A stretch of DNA of 64,000 nt from CAZHMB01 sp964533515 (GCA_964533515.1 CAZHMB010000001.1:1-64000); one strand, 5' to 3'. Positions 49,101 to 58,740 are shown, counted from the stretch's first letter. Translations and numbers: made by a program. The notes: generated from the letters alone by a model not told the origin.

Positions 49101-49769
49101 ATGAAAAATTCTTATGAAAAAAATATCCCTAAGGTCATGGGTGTTCTAGAAAAACATTTTAATGCATATGAAAGGACAACTTTGAATCGGATGCGAAAAC
49201 ATAAAACTAAATCTCCATTCAAGATTCTTATTTCATGTTTGTTGAGCTTGAGATCTCGAGACGAAAATACTGAAAAAGTTTCCAAGCAATTATTTCGCAT
49301 TGCTGACACTCCTAAAAAGATTATTAAACTCCCATTGAAAAAACTTGAAAAATTAATTTTCAGTTCGGGGCATTATCATAAAAAAGCTTTGACTTTGAAA
49401 TCTGTTTCAAAAGATTTGATAAAAATTTTCAAAGGAAAAGTTCCGCAGACACGAGAGGAACTTTTGTCTATGAGAGGAATTGGTCCGAAAACAGCTAATA
49501 TCGTCTTGAATTTTGCATTTGGCCAATCAGTAATTCCTGTCGATGTTCATTGCCATAGAATTCCAAATCGTTTGGGCTGGGTTAAAACAAAAACCGCCGA
49601 AAAAACAGAGGGAGAACTTGTTAAAACTATTCCTAAAAAATATTGGAAAGAGTTCAATGGTGTTTTTGTTCTATTTGGAAGAACAATATGCCAACCCGTT
49701 TCTCCCTGGTGTAGCAAATGTCCTGTAAGGAAATATTGTCCAAGAATCGGTGTTGGAAGAAGTAGGTGA
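49101..49769 (+). CDS. nth: Endonuclease III
   Basis: Bifunctional DNA glycosylase/AP lyase for oxidised pyrimidines. The helix-hairpin-helix has the catalytic Lys (MRGIGPKTANIVLNFAFGQ), followed by the catalytic Asp (PVDVHCHRI). The C-terminal Fe-S cluster motif is CQPVSPWCSKCPVRKYC, spacing C-6-C-2-C-5-C. The 222-residue length is typical. The ATG is ten bases after the tRNA-Glu 3' end. Confidence 0.94.
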   Translation: MKNSYEKNIPKVMGVLEKHFNAYERTTLNRMRKHKTKSPFKILISCLLSLRSRDENTEKVSKQLFRIADTPKKIIKLPLKKLEKLIFSSGHYHKKALTLKSVSKDLIKIFKGKVPQTREELLSMRGIGPKTANIVLNFAFGQSVIPVDVHCHRIPNRLGWVKTKTAEKTEGELVKTIPKKYWKEFNGVFVLFGRTICQPVSPWCSKCPVRKYCPRIGVGRSR

Positions 49770-49786
49770 ATATATATTTTACTAAA

Positions 49787-50515
49787 CTATCTTGCCAAAC
49801 CTGCCTCGGATAAACTCAATAATCCAATAAAGCTTCTCCAAACCTTTTTTCTAGAATGTTTAAAATCCGTTGCCAAGCGGTATACCCACTCCAGACCAAT
49901 GGCCTGAATTAAACCGCTTTGTTCTTTCTTTTTCTCAAGAAAAAAATCTAATGCTGCCCCGACATTGAGGAACGATGCCCTTCCGGTTCTTTTGAATAGG
50001 GCTGATGTTAAAATGTTCTGCTTTGGACAACCGACACCGACCCAAACATAATCTATCTTTTTGCTGCGGATTAACCCCACCATCTTATCTATTTCCCCCT
50101 CAGAGAACTCTATTCCATTAATAAACGGGGGATTGTAACTCCAGATGTTCTGCCTAGATAAATGTGGAAATTTCTTGCTCATTCTCTCCAAATCTTCTTT
50201 TTCTAGGCCAATGAATAAATGTTTTTTCCCTCCAGAATACTCTGGATTACTTAAAAAGAGCTTTGTAAAAACAGGCCCCCTAAATCGATTAACAGCCCGG
50301 AGGTACCTTAAGCCTAAAAATAAAGATACTAAAAATCCATCTATAAAATTTATATTTTGCTTCTCTAAAAGAGATTTTCTAAACTGAGGTTCTTTATTAA
50401 ACCAATATAGATCATGATTATTTAAGAAGTTTAGAGAGCGTCTTTTTTTCTCTTTCCCTAAACTACTCATAACTCTTTCCCCCCCTTTACTGGTTACAAA
50501 AATTAATTTGGGCAT
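49787..50515 (-). CDS. WecG/TagA/CpsF-family glycosyltransferase (GT26)
   Basis: A 242-residue GT26 enzyme that adds a sugar to a lipid-linked GlcNAc or similar acceptor. The family motifs are NINFIDGFLVSLFLG, PFINGIEFSEGEID and YVWVGVGCPKQN, with FLNVGAALDFFLEKK and a C-terminal basic amphipathic part (LGLEWVYRLATDFK-like) that contacts the membrane. It follows the epimerase gene on the same strand with a gap of about 23 bases. Confidence 0.87.
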   Translation of the reverse strand: MPKLIFVTSKGGERVMSSLGKEKKRRSLNFLNNHDLYWFNKEPQFRKSLLEKQNINFIDGFLVSLFLGLRYLRAVNRFRGPVFTKLFLSNPEYSGGKKHLFIGLEKEDLERMSKKFPHLSRQNIWSYNPPFINGIEFSEGEIDKMVGLIRSKKIDYVWVGVGCPKQNILTSALFKRTGRASFLNVGAALDFFLEKKKEQSGLIQAIGLEWVYRLATDFKHSRKKVWRSFIGLLSLSEAGLAR

Positions 50516-50538
50516 GTTTTTACTGATTAACTAAGGAA

Positions 50539-51525
50539 TTAATCTTTATTATTCTTTTCTACCTGTTCCTTAATCCAAGCATAAGTTTTTTCCATCCCAT
50601 TTCTTAAAGGATAGTCTGGGGCCCAGCCAAGTTTTTCCTTTATTAAAGAATTTTCTGAATTTCTTCCCCTTACTCCTAAGGGACCTTCGATATGCTTTAT
50701 TAAAATTTTCTTTCCTGCAATTTCTGCAGCCATCTCAGCTAATCTATTAATAGAAACTTTTTCATCAGAGCCTATATTAACTGGGCCTATGAGGCCAGAG
50801 TCCATTAACCTTCTTATACCTTCAAGGCATTCGTCAATATATAAAAATGAACGTGTCTGTTCACCATCTCCCCACATCTCCAGTACCCCTCCTTCTGCAG
50901 GGGCCATTGCAACCTTTCGGCACATCGCGGCTGGTGCTTTCTCCCTTCCATCGTTCCAAGAACCTTCTGGACCAAAAATGTTATGAAATCTTGCTATTCT
51001 TACTTGTATTCCCTTATTTCTGTAGTAGGAAAGGAACAGATGCTCGCTAAATAATTTCTCCCAACCGTATTCGCTGTCGGGATCGGCAGGATAGGCAGCA
51101 GATTCTTTTAGGCCAGTTATCCCCGGATCCTCTTGAGCATATTCGGGATATACGCACGCAGAAGAAGAATAAAATATTTTTTTTACATTTCTTTTATAAG
51201 ATTCATCAAGAACGTTTAAATTTATCGTTGCTGAATTGTGCATTATTTCTGCATCATTCTCTCCAGTAAATACAAATCCTGCCCCCCCCATGTCTGCTGC
51301 TAATTGATAAACTTCGTCGAATCCTTGATCGATAACTCTTTGAACAACATTTAAATCCCTTAAGTCCCCTACAATAAAATCGTCTGCTTCCGTCTTTGCA
51401 TATCTCGGAAATTTCAAATCTACTCCCCTCACCCAAAAACCTTTTTTCTTTAGAAATTTCACTAGGTGACTTCCAATGAAACCTCCAGCTCCACAAACCA
51501 ACGCTGTTTTTTGTTGTGTTTCCAT
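50539..51525 (-). CDS. NAD-dependent epimerase resembling GDP-mannose 3,5-epimerase
   Basis: A 328-residue extended short-chain dehydrogenase/reductase. It has GxxGxxG (CGAGGFIGSH), catalytic SSSACVYPE and YGWEK (YxxxK), and GPEGSWNDGREKAPAAMCRK. The match to GDP-mannose 3,5-epimerase is strong (AADMGGAGFVFTG, GDGEQTRSFLYIDECLEG, NIGSDEKVS, GVRGRNS, IKEKLGWAP). Possible product GDP-L-galactose or a related sugar for the surface glycan. Exact specificity is inferred. Confidence 0.85.
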   Translation of the reverse strand: METQQKTALVCGAGGFIGSHLVKFLKKKGFWVRGVDLKFPRYAKTEADDFIVGDLRDLNVVQRVIDQGFDEVYQLAADMGGAGFVFTGENDAEIMHNSATINLNVLDESYKRNVKKIFYSSSACVYPEYAQEDPGITGLKESAAYPADPDSEYGWEKLFSEHLFLSYYRNKGIQVRIARFHNIFGPEGSWNDGREKAPAAMCRKVAMAPAEGGVLEMWGDGEQTRSFLYIDECLEGIRRLMDSGLIGPVNIGSDEKVSINRLAEMAAEIAGKKILIKHIEGPLGVRGRNSENSLIKEKLGWAPDYPLRNGMEKTYAWIKEQVEKNNKD

Positions 51526-51634
51526 GCTTTAATCAAAATAATTCTGTTTATAAAGATTCTGAACTAAAAATATATAGTTAAACTACTTTTATCAAATGAG
51601 CAAAGCTTAAATAATTGAATTGGTTTCTGAAAGA

Positions 51635-52321
51635 ATGTTAGTTGAATGGATACTTGCTAATAGGGAATTGTTGCAGATAGTTTATGCTCTCGTCATCGGT
51701 TTTGTGTGCTCGATGATTGTCCTAGAGACTGATAGGATGTTTAAGATTAGTGATTATCAGGGGCTAAGATATTTTAGAAATTCCTTTTTCTTCTATGGGC
51801 TAGCTTTTATAGTTAGATTTATTCTGGGGAATTCTCTTTTTGTAAATCTGTCTTCTAATTATTTTCTAGGAACAAATTTCTTTTTTGAGTTTTTTATAAA
51901 TCTTGCAGGTTTATTTTTGCTTTATAGTCTAATATGGAAAAAGATGGAAACTGAGAAAAAACACCATTCACTTTTGAACATCAATGCGGCAGTTTTGTAT
52001 CTGGTTGCTTTTCTGATAGCGATGTTGGACCTCATGCTAGGCACTAATTTGTACCTTTATTCATCTCAAGTAATTCTCTTCTTGATAATGGGAATAATCA
52101 GCTATAGAAATTATTCAAAAAACAAAGGTCCGAATAATCTTTCTAAACTTCATTTTTTTACAATCAGCGTTGGTCTTCTTGTTTGGATTGCTAATTTTGT
52201 TGTAAATTATTTCCTCCCCCAAAATAATCCGTTAAAAATTGTTGCATACTTTATCAACCTTGTTTTCTTTTTATTATTTCTATATGGAACAATTAAATTG
52301 ATCCGGAAGAAAAATGGCTAG
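51635..52321 (+). CDS. Multi-helix membrane protein
   Basis: A 228-residue protein with about seven hydrophobic helices (the first LLQIVYALVIGFVCSMIVLE) and few charged loops. I choose ATG 51635; the frame opens at a TTG at 51620 but the TTAAATAA element lies about 25-30 bases before 51635. It could be a sensor-like or channel-like membrane domain; no family assigned. It overlaps the winged-helix gene that follows, suggesting a functional pair. Confidence 0.65.
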   Translation: MLVEWILANRELLQIVYALVIGFVCSMIVLETDRMFKISDYQGLRYFRNSFFFYGLAFIVRFILGNSLFVNLSSNYFLGTNFFFEFFINLAGLFLLYSLIWKKMETEKKHHSLLNINAAVLYLVAFLIAMLDLMLGTNLYLYSSQVILFLIMGIISYRNYSKNKGPNNLSKLHFFTISVGLLVWIANFVVNYFLPQNNPLKIVAYFINLVFFLLFLYGTIKLIRKKNG

Positions 52322-52583
52322 AAAGCGAAATCGTTTAGAGATTATTAGAGACATATTAAAGATAACTAACGAGAAAGGGAGAATTCCTCCCACACGACTA
52401 ATCCACTCAACAAATTTATCCCCTCAAATGTTCAAAGAGTATATCTTAGAATTGACAGCCAAGGGACTTATCTTAGAGAAACATGAAAAAAATAAAAGAT
52501 ATTTTGCTTTGACAAAAAAGGGTGTTACTTATTTGGAAGAGTATCGAGCTTTCTCTAATCTTATCGAGAATTTCGGTTTATAG
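52314..52583 (+). CDS. Winged-helix transcriptional regulator
   Basis: An 89-residue single wHTH domain (RLEIIRDILKITNEKGRIPPTRLIHSTNLSPQMFKEYILELTAKGLI, wing with KRYFALTKKG), of the archaeal HTH_45-like type. Starts eight bases before the membrane gene's stop. A membrane partner plus small wHTH protein pair is common in archaea, perhaps regulating the glycosylation genes that follow; this is inference. Confidence 0.82.
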   Translation: MARKRNRLEIIRDILKITNEKGRIPPTRLIHSTNLSPQMFKEYILELTAKGLILEKHEKNKRYFALTKKGVTYLEEYRAFSNLIENFGL

Positions 52584-52638
52584 ATTCGTGGAGATGGCCG
52601 ACCGAAGGGTTTTAAAATAAAAACATTCATATTCTAAC

Positions 52639-55383
52639 ATGGAAGAAAGTTCAAATCAGATTTTTAATTTTATGAAATCGAAAAAAGGGCAATGGTTATT
52701 GGTTGGGATTTTACTTTTAGTTATACTTATCGCAAGTTCTGCTATAAGGTTACAAAATCTTCCCCTGTTAGTTGATCAGACAACCGGAGAAAATATTCCC
52801 CTTGCATTAGATCCTTTTTATTTTTTGAGAATCGCAGAAACGCTTGATGCGAACAATGGTCAGCTTCCTGCTATTGATGAAATGAGATATCCTGCTGAAT
52901 CTCCAACGTTTTTAAAAGAACTCCATCCTTATGCTGTTTATTACATCTTCAAAGTAACCAAGATATTTAATCCAGAAATAACTCTCAGGTATATCAATGT
53001 TATATCCCCGGTGATATTTTTTGCCTTAGGAATAATTGTATTTTTCTTTCTTATCTTAGTATTGACAAAATCTAAAATTACGGCATTGGTCTCCTCCCTA
53101 CTCCTTTCGTTGATTCCGTCTTATCTCTATAGGACAACGGCGGGTTTCTCTGATCACGAAGCCTCTGGGATAATTGCTTTTTTTTTGGTTCTTTTGGTTC
53201 TCACATTGGGAATGAAATCTTTAGATAAACAAAAAAACGAGCAAAACTCAAAAAGGAAAATATATTGGAGTTCCTTTTGGGGAATTCTCTTAGGTTTTGT
53301 TACTGCTCTGACAATAGCGAGTTGGGGAGGAATTGCAAATTATGCCTTCATGATTGTTCCTTTAGCCTTTCTGTTGTTTTGGGTTTTGAAGACTCGGGAA
53401 ACTGAGCAAACTTCATTTTCCCAGCTTCTTAACTATATTCTGTTTTATGTCTTGTGGTTGGTCTCTGGAATTTTCCTCTCTTCTCTGTTTGGATTTTCTC
53501 CTATAGAAATATTAAATCGGGCTGTATTTGGAACTCAAGGCCTGCTCACCCTATTTGCGTTGGGTTTTGTTGTTGTTGATGCTTTCTTTATATACTTATT
53601 AAGCAAGAAAAGAAGCGTCTGTCCAGAGATAATTAAGAAGAATGAAAAATTCAGAGTGATCTTTGTTTTGGGAATTGTATTAATTCTCGGTTTGATTGGC
53701 TTGCAGATCTTAAAAGGAAGTTTGATAACAGCAATTCAAGACATCATTAACCTTCTATTGAGGCCTGCTGGAACTGGAAGGCTTTCTGCAACTGTTGCTG
53801 AAAATGCTGCCCCTTATTTAAATGATTGGATTTCGCAAGCGGGCAAATTCTTTTTCTGGGTCTCGTTGATAGGGATTGTCTTTATTGGGTTTAATCTATC
53901 TAAAGGGGTTGAGAGTAAAAAAAGTAAAATTCTATTTAACTTGCTCTGGATTACACTTATCGTGGGGATATTATTCAGTAGGATCTCTGCTAGTTCTGCT
54001 TTGGATGGAGATAACTTTTTGAGCCATTTAGTTTACTTTGGCAGCATCCTTATCTTTCTTGCGGGGATAATGAAAATTTATTTTAGTTCTCGGATAAAGA
54101 TTAGACCAGAACTTTTGGTTGTCTCTTCGTGGACCCTTCTTATGCTAATCTCTGGAAGATCAACAATCAGGGTTTTATTTATAATGACCCCGTTTTTTTG
54201 TTTTGCTGGTGCTTACACTTTAATAAACTTTTATTCTCTCTTTAAGAAGAATAAAGATGAACTGGTAAAAATCTTTTCGATTATTGGAATTATCGTAATT
54301 GCAATTATGCTTGTTATAAGCATCGGAAGATTTTATTCAACATCGAGTGAACAGGCAAAATACACTGGACCTTCTGCGAATGCTCAATGGCAACAGGCAA
54401 TGAAATGGGTGAGAGAAAATGCAGGGGAAGACTCTATATTTTTACATTGGTGGGATTATGGTTATTGGGTACAAACTCTTGGGGAGAGAAAGACTGTGGC
54501 TGATGGGGGTCACACCGAGGGTGAATTTCAAGACCACCTTATTGGAAGATATGTCCTTACAACCCCCAATCCTAATTCTGCTTTAAGCTATATGAAATCG
54601 CACAAGGTTTCTCATTTATTAATTGATCAAACAGATTTAGGAAAATACGGGGCGTATTCTAGAATTGGCAGCGATGAAACCTTGGAAGATCGGGTAAGTG
54701 CTATTCCACTAATGTCCTTAGACCCTAAACAGACTCAAGAAACTTCAAACGAAACTATTAATGTTTATGTTGGAGCAATGACTGTTGATGAAGACATTAT
54801 TTACACGCCGGATAATGGGACCCAGATATTTCTACCGGACAATCGGGCACTTGTTGTGGGGGTTATAACCAGAACAAAACAAGATTCAGATTCCGGAACT
54901 TTGCTTCAGCCAGAAGCTGTTTATATTTATAATAATAAGCAGTATAGAATTCCTGTTAGATACATCTATTTTCAAGGACAGATAATGGACTTTGGTTCTG
55001 GTATCGAGGCTACTTTTATGATTGTCACTTCAGCCCAGCCCACTGGCCAGAGTGTTAGTATTAACCCTGTTGGAGTTGGAATCTACTTGTCTCCGATGGT
55101 CTCTAAATCTCTCTTTGCAAGATTATATTTAATGGACGATCCTTTCGAACAATACTCTTCTTTAAAACTCGTCCATGAAGAAAATGACTTTGTCGTTGAA
55201 AGTCTGCAACAGCAAGGAGTTATTGAAAATGATCAGGAGTTTGTATATTACCAAGGTTTTAGGGGACCCATAAAAATATGGGATACGGCAGAGATTCCGG
55301 AGAATATTATTGCTTATGAAGAATTAACGGATAGATACTCTGAAGAATGGGCTAAATTTGACAACTGGGGGTTTATTGAGTAA
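52639..55383 (+). CDS. aglB: Oligosaccharyltransferase STT3/AglB
   Basis: Catalytic subunit that transfers lipid-linked glycan to Asn of secreted proteins. The 914-residue protein has about 13 N-terminal membrane helices. Its first extracytoplasmic loop has an acidic residue in LALDPFYFLRIAE, and a later loop has TAGFSDHEASG. A large C-terminal domain carries the WWDYG motif at 604-608. A promoter-like TTTTAAAATA is 28 bases upstream. The stop overlaps the next ATG (TAATG), so the SMR-like protein and the GT2 behind it are translationally coupled. Confidence 0.95.
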   Translation: MEESSNQIFNFMKSKKGQWLLVGILLLVILIASSAIRLQNLPLLVDQTTGENIPLALDPFYFLRIAETLDANNGQLPAIDEMRYPAESPTFLKELHPYAVYYIFKVTKIFNPEITLRYINVISPVIFFALGIIVFFFLILVLTKSKITALVSSLLLSLIPSYLYRTTAGFSDHEASGIIAFFLVLLVLTLGMKSLDKQKNEQNSKRKIYWSSFWGILLGFVTALTIASWGGIANYAFMIVPLAFLLFWVLKTRETEQTSFSQLLNYILFYVLWLVSGIFLSSLFGFSPIEILNRAVFGTQGLLTLFALGFVVVDAFFIYLLSKKRSVCPEIIKKNEKFRVIFVLGIVLILGLIGLQILKGSLITAIQDIINLLLRPAGTGRLSATVAENAAPYLNDWISQAGKFFFWVSLIGIVFIGFNLSKGVESKKSKILFNLLWITLIVGILFSRISASSALDGDNFLSHLVYFGSILIFLAGIMKIYFSSRIKIRPELLVVSSWTLLMLISGRSTIRVLFIMTPFFCFAGAYTLINFYSLFKKNKDELVKIFSIIGIIVIAIMLVISIGRFYSTSSEQAKYTGPSANAQWQQAMKWVRENAGEDSIFLHWWDYGYWVQTLGERKTVADGGHTEGEFQDHLIGRYVLTTPNPNSALSYMKSHKVSHLLIDQTDLGKYGAYSRIGSDETLEDRVSAIPLMSLDPKQTQETSNETINVYVGAMTVDEDIIYTPDNGTQIFLPDNRALVVGVITRTKQDSDSGTLLQPEAVYIYNNKQYRIPVRYIYFQGQIMDFGSGIEATFMIVTSAQPTGQSVSINPVGVGIYLSPMVSKSLFARLYLMDDPFEQYSSLKLVHEENDFVVESLQQQGVIENDQEFVYYQGFRGPIKIWDTAEIPENIIAYEELTDRYSEEWAKFDNWGFIE

Positions 55384-55727
55384 TGGAAACCTCGATATAC
55401 ATAATTCTAATTGTCTTAATATGCGCGCTTCTTGGTGCGACGGGGCAAATTATGTTTAAGCTCTCGGCAGACAAATTTTCGTTTAATCCGCTGACCTGGC
55501 TCAAAAACTGGCATTTTCTTGTAGGGGTTTTACTTTATGGTTCCTCAGCAATTTTATTTGTTTGGAGTTTGAAACACGGAGATCTATCAATATTATATCC
55601 TATAATAGCAACAAGTTATATCTGGGTTGTTTTGCTTGCCACATTTATATTAAAAGAGGATTTTCCAATAGTTAAGTGGCTTGGAGTTATTCTTATTCTA
55701 TTGGGAATTGTGGTGATAACGAAATAA
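55383..55727 (+). CDS. SMR/EamA-type small membrane transporter (ArnE-like)
   Basis: A 114-residue, four-helix protein of the small multidrug resistance/DMT superfamily (LVCALLGATGQIMFKLSADKF-type first helix, WSLKHGDLSILYPIIATSYIWVV in the third). In bacteria, close relatives ArnE/ArnF flip sugar-phosphoundecaprenol. Coupling to STT3 upstream and to a polyprenyl-phosphate sugar synthase-type GT2 downstream fits a flippase for lipid-linked sugar here. Confidence 0.78.
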   Translation: METSIYIILIVLICALLGATGQIMFKLSADKFSFNPLTWLKNWHFLVGVLLYGSSAILFVWSLKHGDLSILYPIIATSYIWVVLLATFILKEDFPIVKWLGVILILLGIVVITK

Positions 55728-56437
55728 TGCAAAAGGAAAAATTATCTCTTATAATCCCTGTGTATAACGAAGAAGAGAGTCTTAGGAATCTTATAAAAAA
55801 AGTTTTGGAAGTTAAGCTTCCCTTAGAAAGAGAGATTATTATCGTCGACGATTGTTCGAAAGACGATAGTTATAAAATTGCTTTGGAACTTTCGGAGAAA
55901 AATAAAAGAATTAAATTAATAAAACATGGAAAAAATATTGGGAAAGGCGGGGCAATAAGAACCGGTTTGAAAAATGTCGGGGGAACAATAATTGGAATTC
56001 AGGACGCCGATTTAGAATACAATCCGAAGGAGTATTCAAAACTTATAAAGCCGATTTTGGAAAATAAAACAAAAATCGTTTATGGATCTAGATTTCTAGG
56101 AAAGAAAGGGTCACAAGGTTCCTTTATATTTTATATGGGAAATAGAGCTCTTTCTTGGACTACTGGCTTGTTGTATGGGCAAAAAATAACAGATATGGAA
56201 ACCTGCTACAAATTTTATAGGAGAGAACTCTTGAAAAAAATAAAGTTAAAATCCGATGGTTTTGATATCGAGCCGGAGATAACCGCGAAATTTTTAAAGT
56301 GTGGATATAAAATATTGGAAGTTCCAATAACTTATCTGCCCCGTACGAAAAAAGATGGCAAAAAGATTAAGGTAAAGGATGGTTTTGTTGCACTTTGGGT
56401 TTTATTGAAACAGAAGTTTGAGAGAATTAATTATTAA
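55727..56437 (+). CDS. GT2 glycosyltransferase (dolichol-phosphate sugar synthase-like)
   Basis: A 236-residue GT-A fold enzyme like DPM1/ArnC. It starts MQKEKLSLIIPVYNEEESL at 55727, overlapping the previous stop (TAATG). It has VDDCSKDDSY, the DxD-type GIQDADLEYN, and VYGSRFLGKK, with YRRELLKK and EPEITAKFLKCG near the C-terminus. It lacks C-terminal membrane helices, as in soluble DPM1. Expected product: polyprenyl-phosphate-linked monosaccharide. Confidence 0.87.
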   Translation: MQKEKLSLIIPVYNEEESLRNLIKKVLEVKLPLEREIIIVDDCSKDDSYKIALELSEKNKRIKLIKHGKNIGKGGAIRTGLKNVGGTIIGIQDADLEYNPKEYSKLIKPILENKTKIVYGSRFLGKKGSQGSFIFYMGNRALSWTTGLLYGQKITDMETCYKFYRRELLKKIKLKSDGFDIEPEITAKFLKCGYKILEVPITYLPRTKKDGKKIKVKDGFVALWVLLKQKFERINY

Positions 56438-57959
56438 GATATTGTGCAGTAATATCTTTTACTCCAAAAATAAGTGCGGTGGAATTTTCATAATCTTCAC
56501 TTCCTAGCCCAAATTTTGGACTTTGCTCCTTATTAATTAGATTTACTAAAATAGTTATCCCTATTGGTCTTCCTTGAGGGGTTCTTGAATTGATAATAAT
56601 TTTTCCGGATTCCCCCTGCATATATGGGCCGGTTAACCAGGGGTGCAAATTGTCGGCAAAGATAAAAATATTTTCCTTGGAGAGGGATTCTTGCAAAAGC
56701 CAATTTACCCCTTCACTATAATACATAAGATCTTTATTGTTTGAATAAAGAGAATATACTGCAACGTCAGGAACTACGTAAATGGAACCTTTAGGTAGAT
56801 TTACATCGGCCCATGATACGGCATCTCTTACAGAATCATATCTGCTTATTGTCTTAATTGTTGTTTCTTGATTAATAATTCCGGAGAAAAGTATAACCAT
56901 CTGAATAACTAGGATAACCAAAAGGATGATTACTATTAATTTATTTTTTGTTTTTGTTTTTCTAGTAAATCTTTCAGTGAAGAAGACAATGCCAAAAGAA
57001 CAGAAAAGAGAGATTACTGGAAGGATGCTTGCATAAAACCTGAAGATTCCACCCCCCCACCAAATAGAATGAATAATAAAATAAACAAAAAGCCAGACTA
57101 GAAACATTTTTGCAAGATTATTTTTTGACTTTATCAGAGATAAAATCCCCATTAAAGAGAATGTGGAAAATAGGGGGCCCAAATAAAAGAAAAGTTTTGA
57201 AAAAGAGACTAACCCCTTGAAAAAGCCAACATTAAATTGATTTGAATAAGAAGTATAAAATGGATTATGGAAGGCCATAAAGTTTCTAATCAACCAAGGA
57301 CTCACAACTAAAATCCCAAGAAAGATTCCAATCAGAAATTTATCTGAGAGGATAATCTCTTTTGTTCTCTTAAAATTTCTTAACAAAAGATATAACATTG
57401 GAAGTATCAGGAATGCCCCCGGATAACGAATTAAAATGCAATACGCCAAGGTGGGAAATGCTAGAAGGAAATATTTGGTGTTTTCAAATCCTTTTGCAAA
57501 GAGAAATAGGCCCAATAACGAAAAGAACATGAAGGGCATCTCAGTCATGACTGATACTGAATTGAATAAAAAAAGATTGTGGGCCGCGAGTAAAAAGGCT
57601 GCAATTAATCCCACTTCCTTAGAGAAAGATTTTCCTACGTTGTAAGTCAAAACAATTGTAAGAAGCGCCAAGATTCCCATTAAGATTAATCCTGCAAGTT
57701 GAACATTCCCTAGCAACAGGTAAAAAGGCAGAATCAAAACCGGTAACCCTGGGGGGTATTGGGAATGGGGATAAACTCCTTCAAGAGTATAGCCATTTCC
57801 GTCCGCAAGATTTTTTGCTAAAGACATTTGCCAATGGGAATCTTGTGCCCATTGAGTTCCTGTTTGAGAGGCTAAATAAACCCAAACCAAGAGAAAAATA
57901 ATGCAGATCCCTAACAAGAGTAAGTTCTCTCGAGATTTATACTTTGAAAAATTAAACAT
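56427..57959 (-). CDS. GT39/83-like membrane glycosyltransferase (ArnT/PMT type)
   Basis: A 510-residue protein with about 11-13 membrane helices and a C-terminal soluble part. The first extracytoplasmic loop contains WAQDSHWQMSLAKNLADGNG with an acidic residue and HSQYPPGLPVL, as in lipid-linked-sugar-dependent transferases. Helices such as LVGVLL-type and WWGGGIFRFYASILPVISLF follow. Likely uses a polyprenyl-phosphate sugar made by the neighbouring GT2. It is convergent with that gene, overlapping by 11 bases. Confidence 0.8.
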   Translation of the reverse strand: MFNFSKYKSRENLLLLGICIIFLLVWVYLASQTGTQWAQDSHWQMSLAKNLADGNGYTLEGVYPHSQYPPGLPVLILPFYLLLGNVQLAGLILMGILALLTIVLTYNVGKSFSKEVGLIAAFLLAAHNLFLFNSVSVMTEMPFMFFSLLGLFLFAKGFENTKYFLLAFPTLAYCILIRYPGAFLILPMLYLLLRNFKRTKEIILSDKFLIGIFLGILVVSPWLIRNFMAFHNPFYTSYSNQFNVGFFKGLVSFSKLFFYLGPLFSTFSLMGILSLIKSKNNLAKMFLVWLFVYFIIHSIWWGGGIFRFYASILPVISLFCSFGIVFFTERFTRKTKTKNKLIVIILLVILVIQMVILFSGIINQETTIKTISRYDSVRDAVSWADVNLPKGSIYVVPDVAVYSLYSNNKDLMYYSEGVNWLLQESLSKENIFIFADNLHPWLTGPYMQGESGKIIINSRTPQGRPIGITILVNLINKEQSPKFGLGSEDYENSTALIFGVKDITAQYLNN

Positions 57960-58015
57960 AAATGTAATAGATTCAAAACATATATAAAGTTTATTGTAAA
58001 AGATAAATTATCAAA

Positions 58016-58528
58016 ATGGGACTAAAATTAAACCTTGGAGGTGGGCCAAACAAATTAAAGGGGTACGTCAATTGTGATTGGTGCAAAGATATTGGAGTAG
58101 ATAAAGTCTTTGACATGAATAAAATGCCTTGGGCATTCGATGATAACTCAGTTAGTGAGATTGTGATGTGCCATGTTTTGGAACATTTTCATGAGCCAAT
58201 AAAAATACTAAAAGAAATTTATAGAATTTGTGAGAATGGAGCGATTATTAAAATAAATGTCCCTTATTTTTCACACGAAAGTGCCTATTCCATGCTGGAT
58301 CATTACCACCAATTTACTTGGACGAGTTTTGATGCTTTGGATCCTAAACACCCTTGCCATTGGCAATCTATCGGAAAATTTAAAACAATAAAGAAAAAAT
58401 TGTTGTGGAGAAAACAGATGAAATTTTGTGAGCTAATTTTTAATAGAATGCCTCGAATTTATCAAGAAGTTTTCTGCTGGATTTTCCCTGCAAAAGATCT
58501 ATACATTGAACTTGGAGTGGTGAAATGA
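58016..58528 (+). CDS. SAM-dependent methyltransferase
   Basis: A 170-residue class I methyltransferase domain of the small glycan-locus type. The SAM-binding start LNLGGGPNKLKGYVNCDW, the acidic VFDMNKMPWAFDDNS and the post-motif VMCHVLEHFHEP are standard. Divergent from the GT39/83-like gene. Its ATGA-type stop overlaps a short frame (58525-58590, 21 codons) that looks like a leftover, not a gene. Confidence 0.83.
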   Translation: MGLKLNLGGGPNKLKGYVNCDWCKDIGVDKVFDMNKMPWAFDDNSVSEIVMCHVLEHFHEPIKILKEIYRICENGAIIKINVPYFSHESAYSMLDHYHQFTWTSFDALDPKHPCHWQSIGKFKTIKKKLLWRKQMKFCELIFNRMPRIYQEVFCWIFPAKDLYIELGVVK

Positions 58529-58582
58529 AGGCTATGAAGATTCATCCGCAAAAGGTAAAAGGAATTATTCATAGTGAATTTT

Positions 58583-58740
58583 TTATTTAAAGATAATCCA
58601 GTCGGTTCCATATCCCCATACTACCTTTTTACCTATAGATTCACCAAATTGATTTACGGCATTGATAACATCTCTAAAAAATTCTACATAATCATGCCCA
58701 GAGATAATGCCACCTTTTTTAATGTTTCAAATAGGTCTTT
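58583..58740 (-). pseudogene. C-terminal remnant of a second methyltransferase
   Basis: A minus-strand frame ending at TAA (58585-58583) reads KKGGIISGHDYVEFF... to VWGYGTDWIIFK. This is the typical C-terminal part of a class I methyltransferase (KKGGIIxGHDY). There is no ATG; upstream the matching sequence (KDLFETLKK) continues in another frame across an A6 run and overlaps the end of the radical-SAM gene. The rest of the gene is gone, replaced by the radical-SAM gene. Confidence 0.6.

Noticed and set aside
58525..58590. 21-codon frame overlapping the methyltransferase stop
   Set aside because: ATGA overlap looks like coupling, but the frame is short, unlike anything recognisable, and lies at a rearrangement junction.
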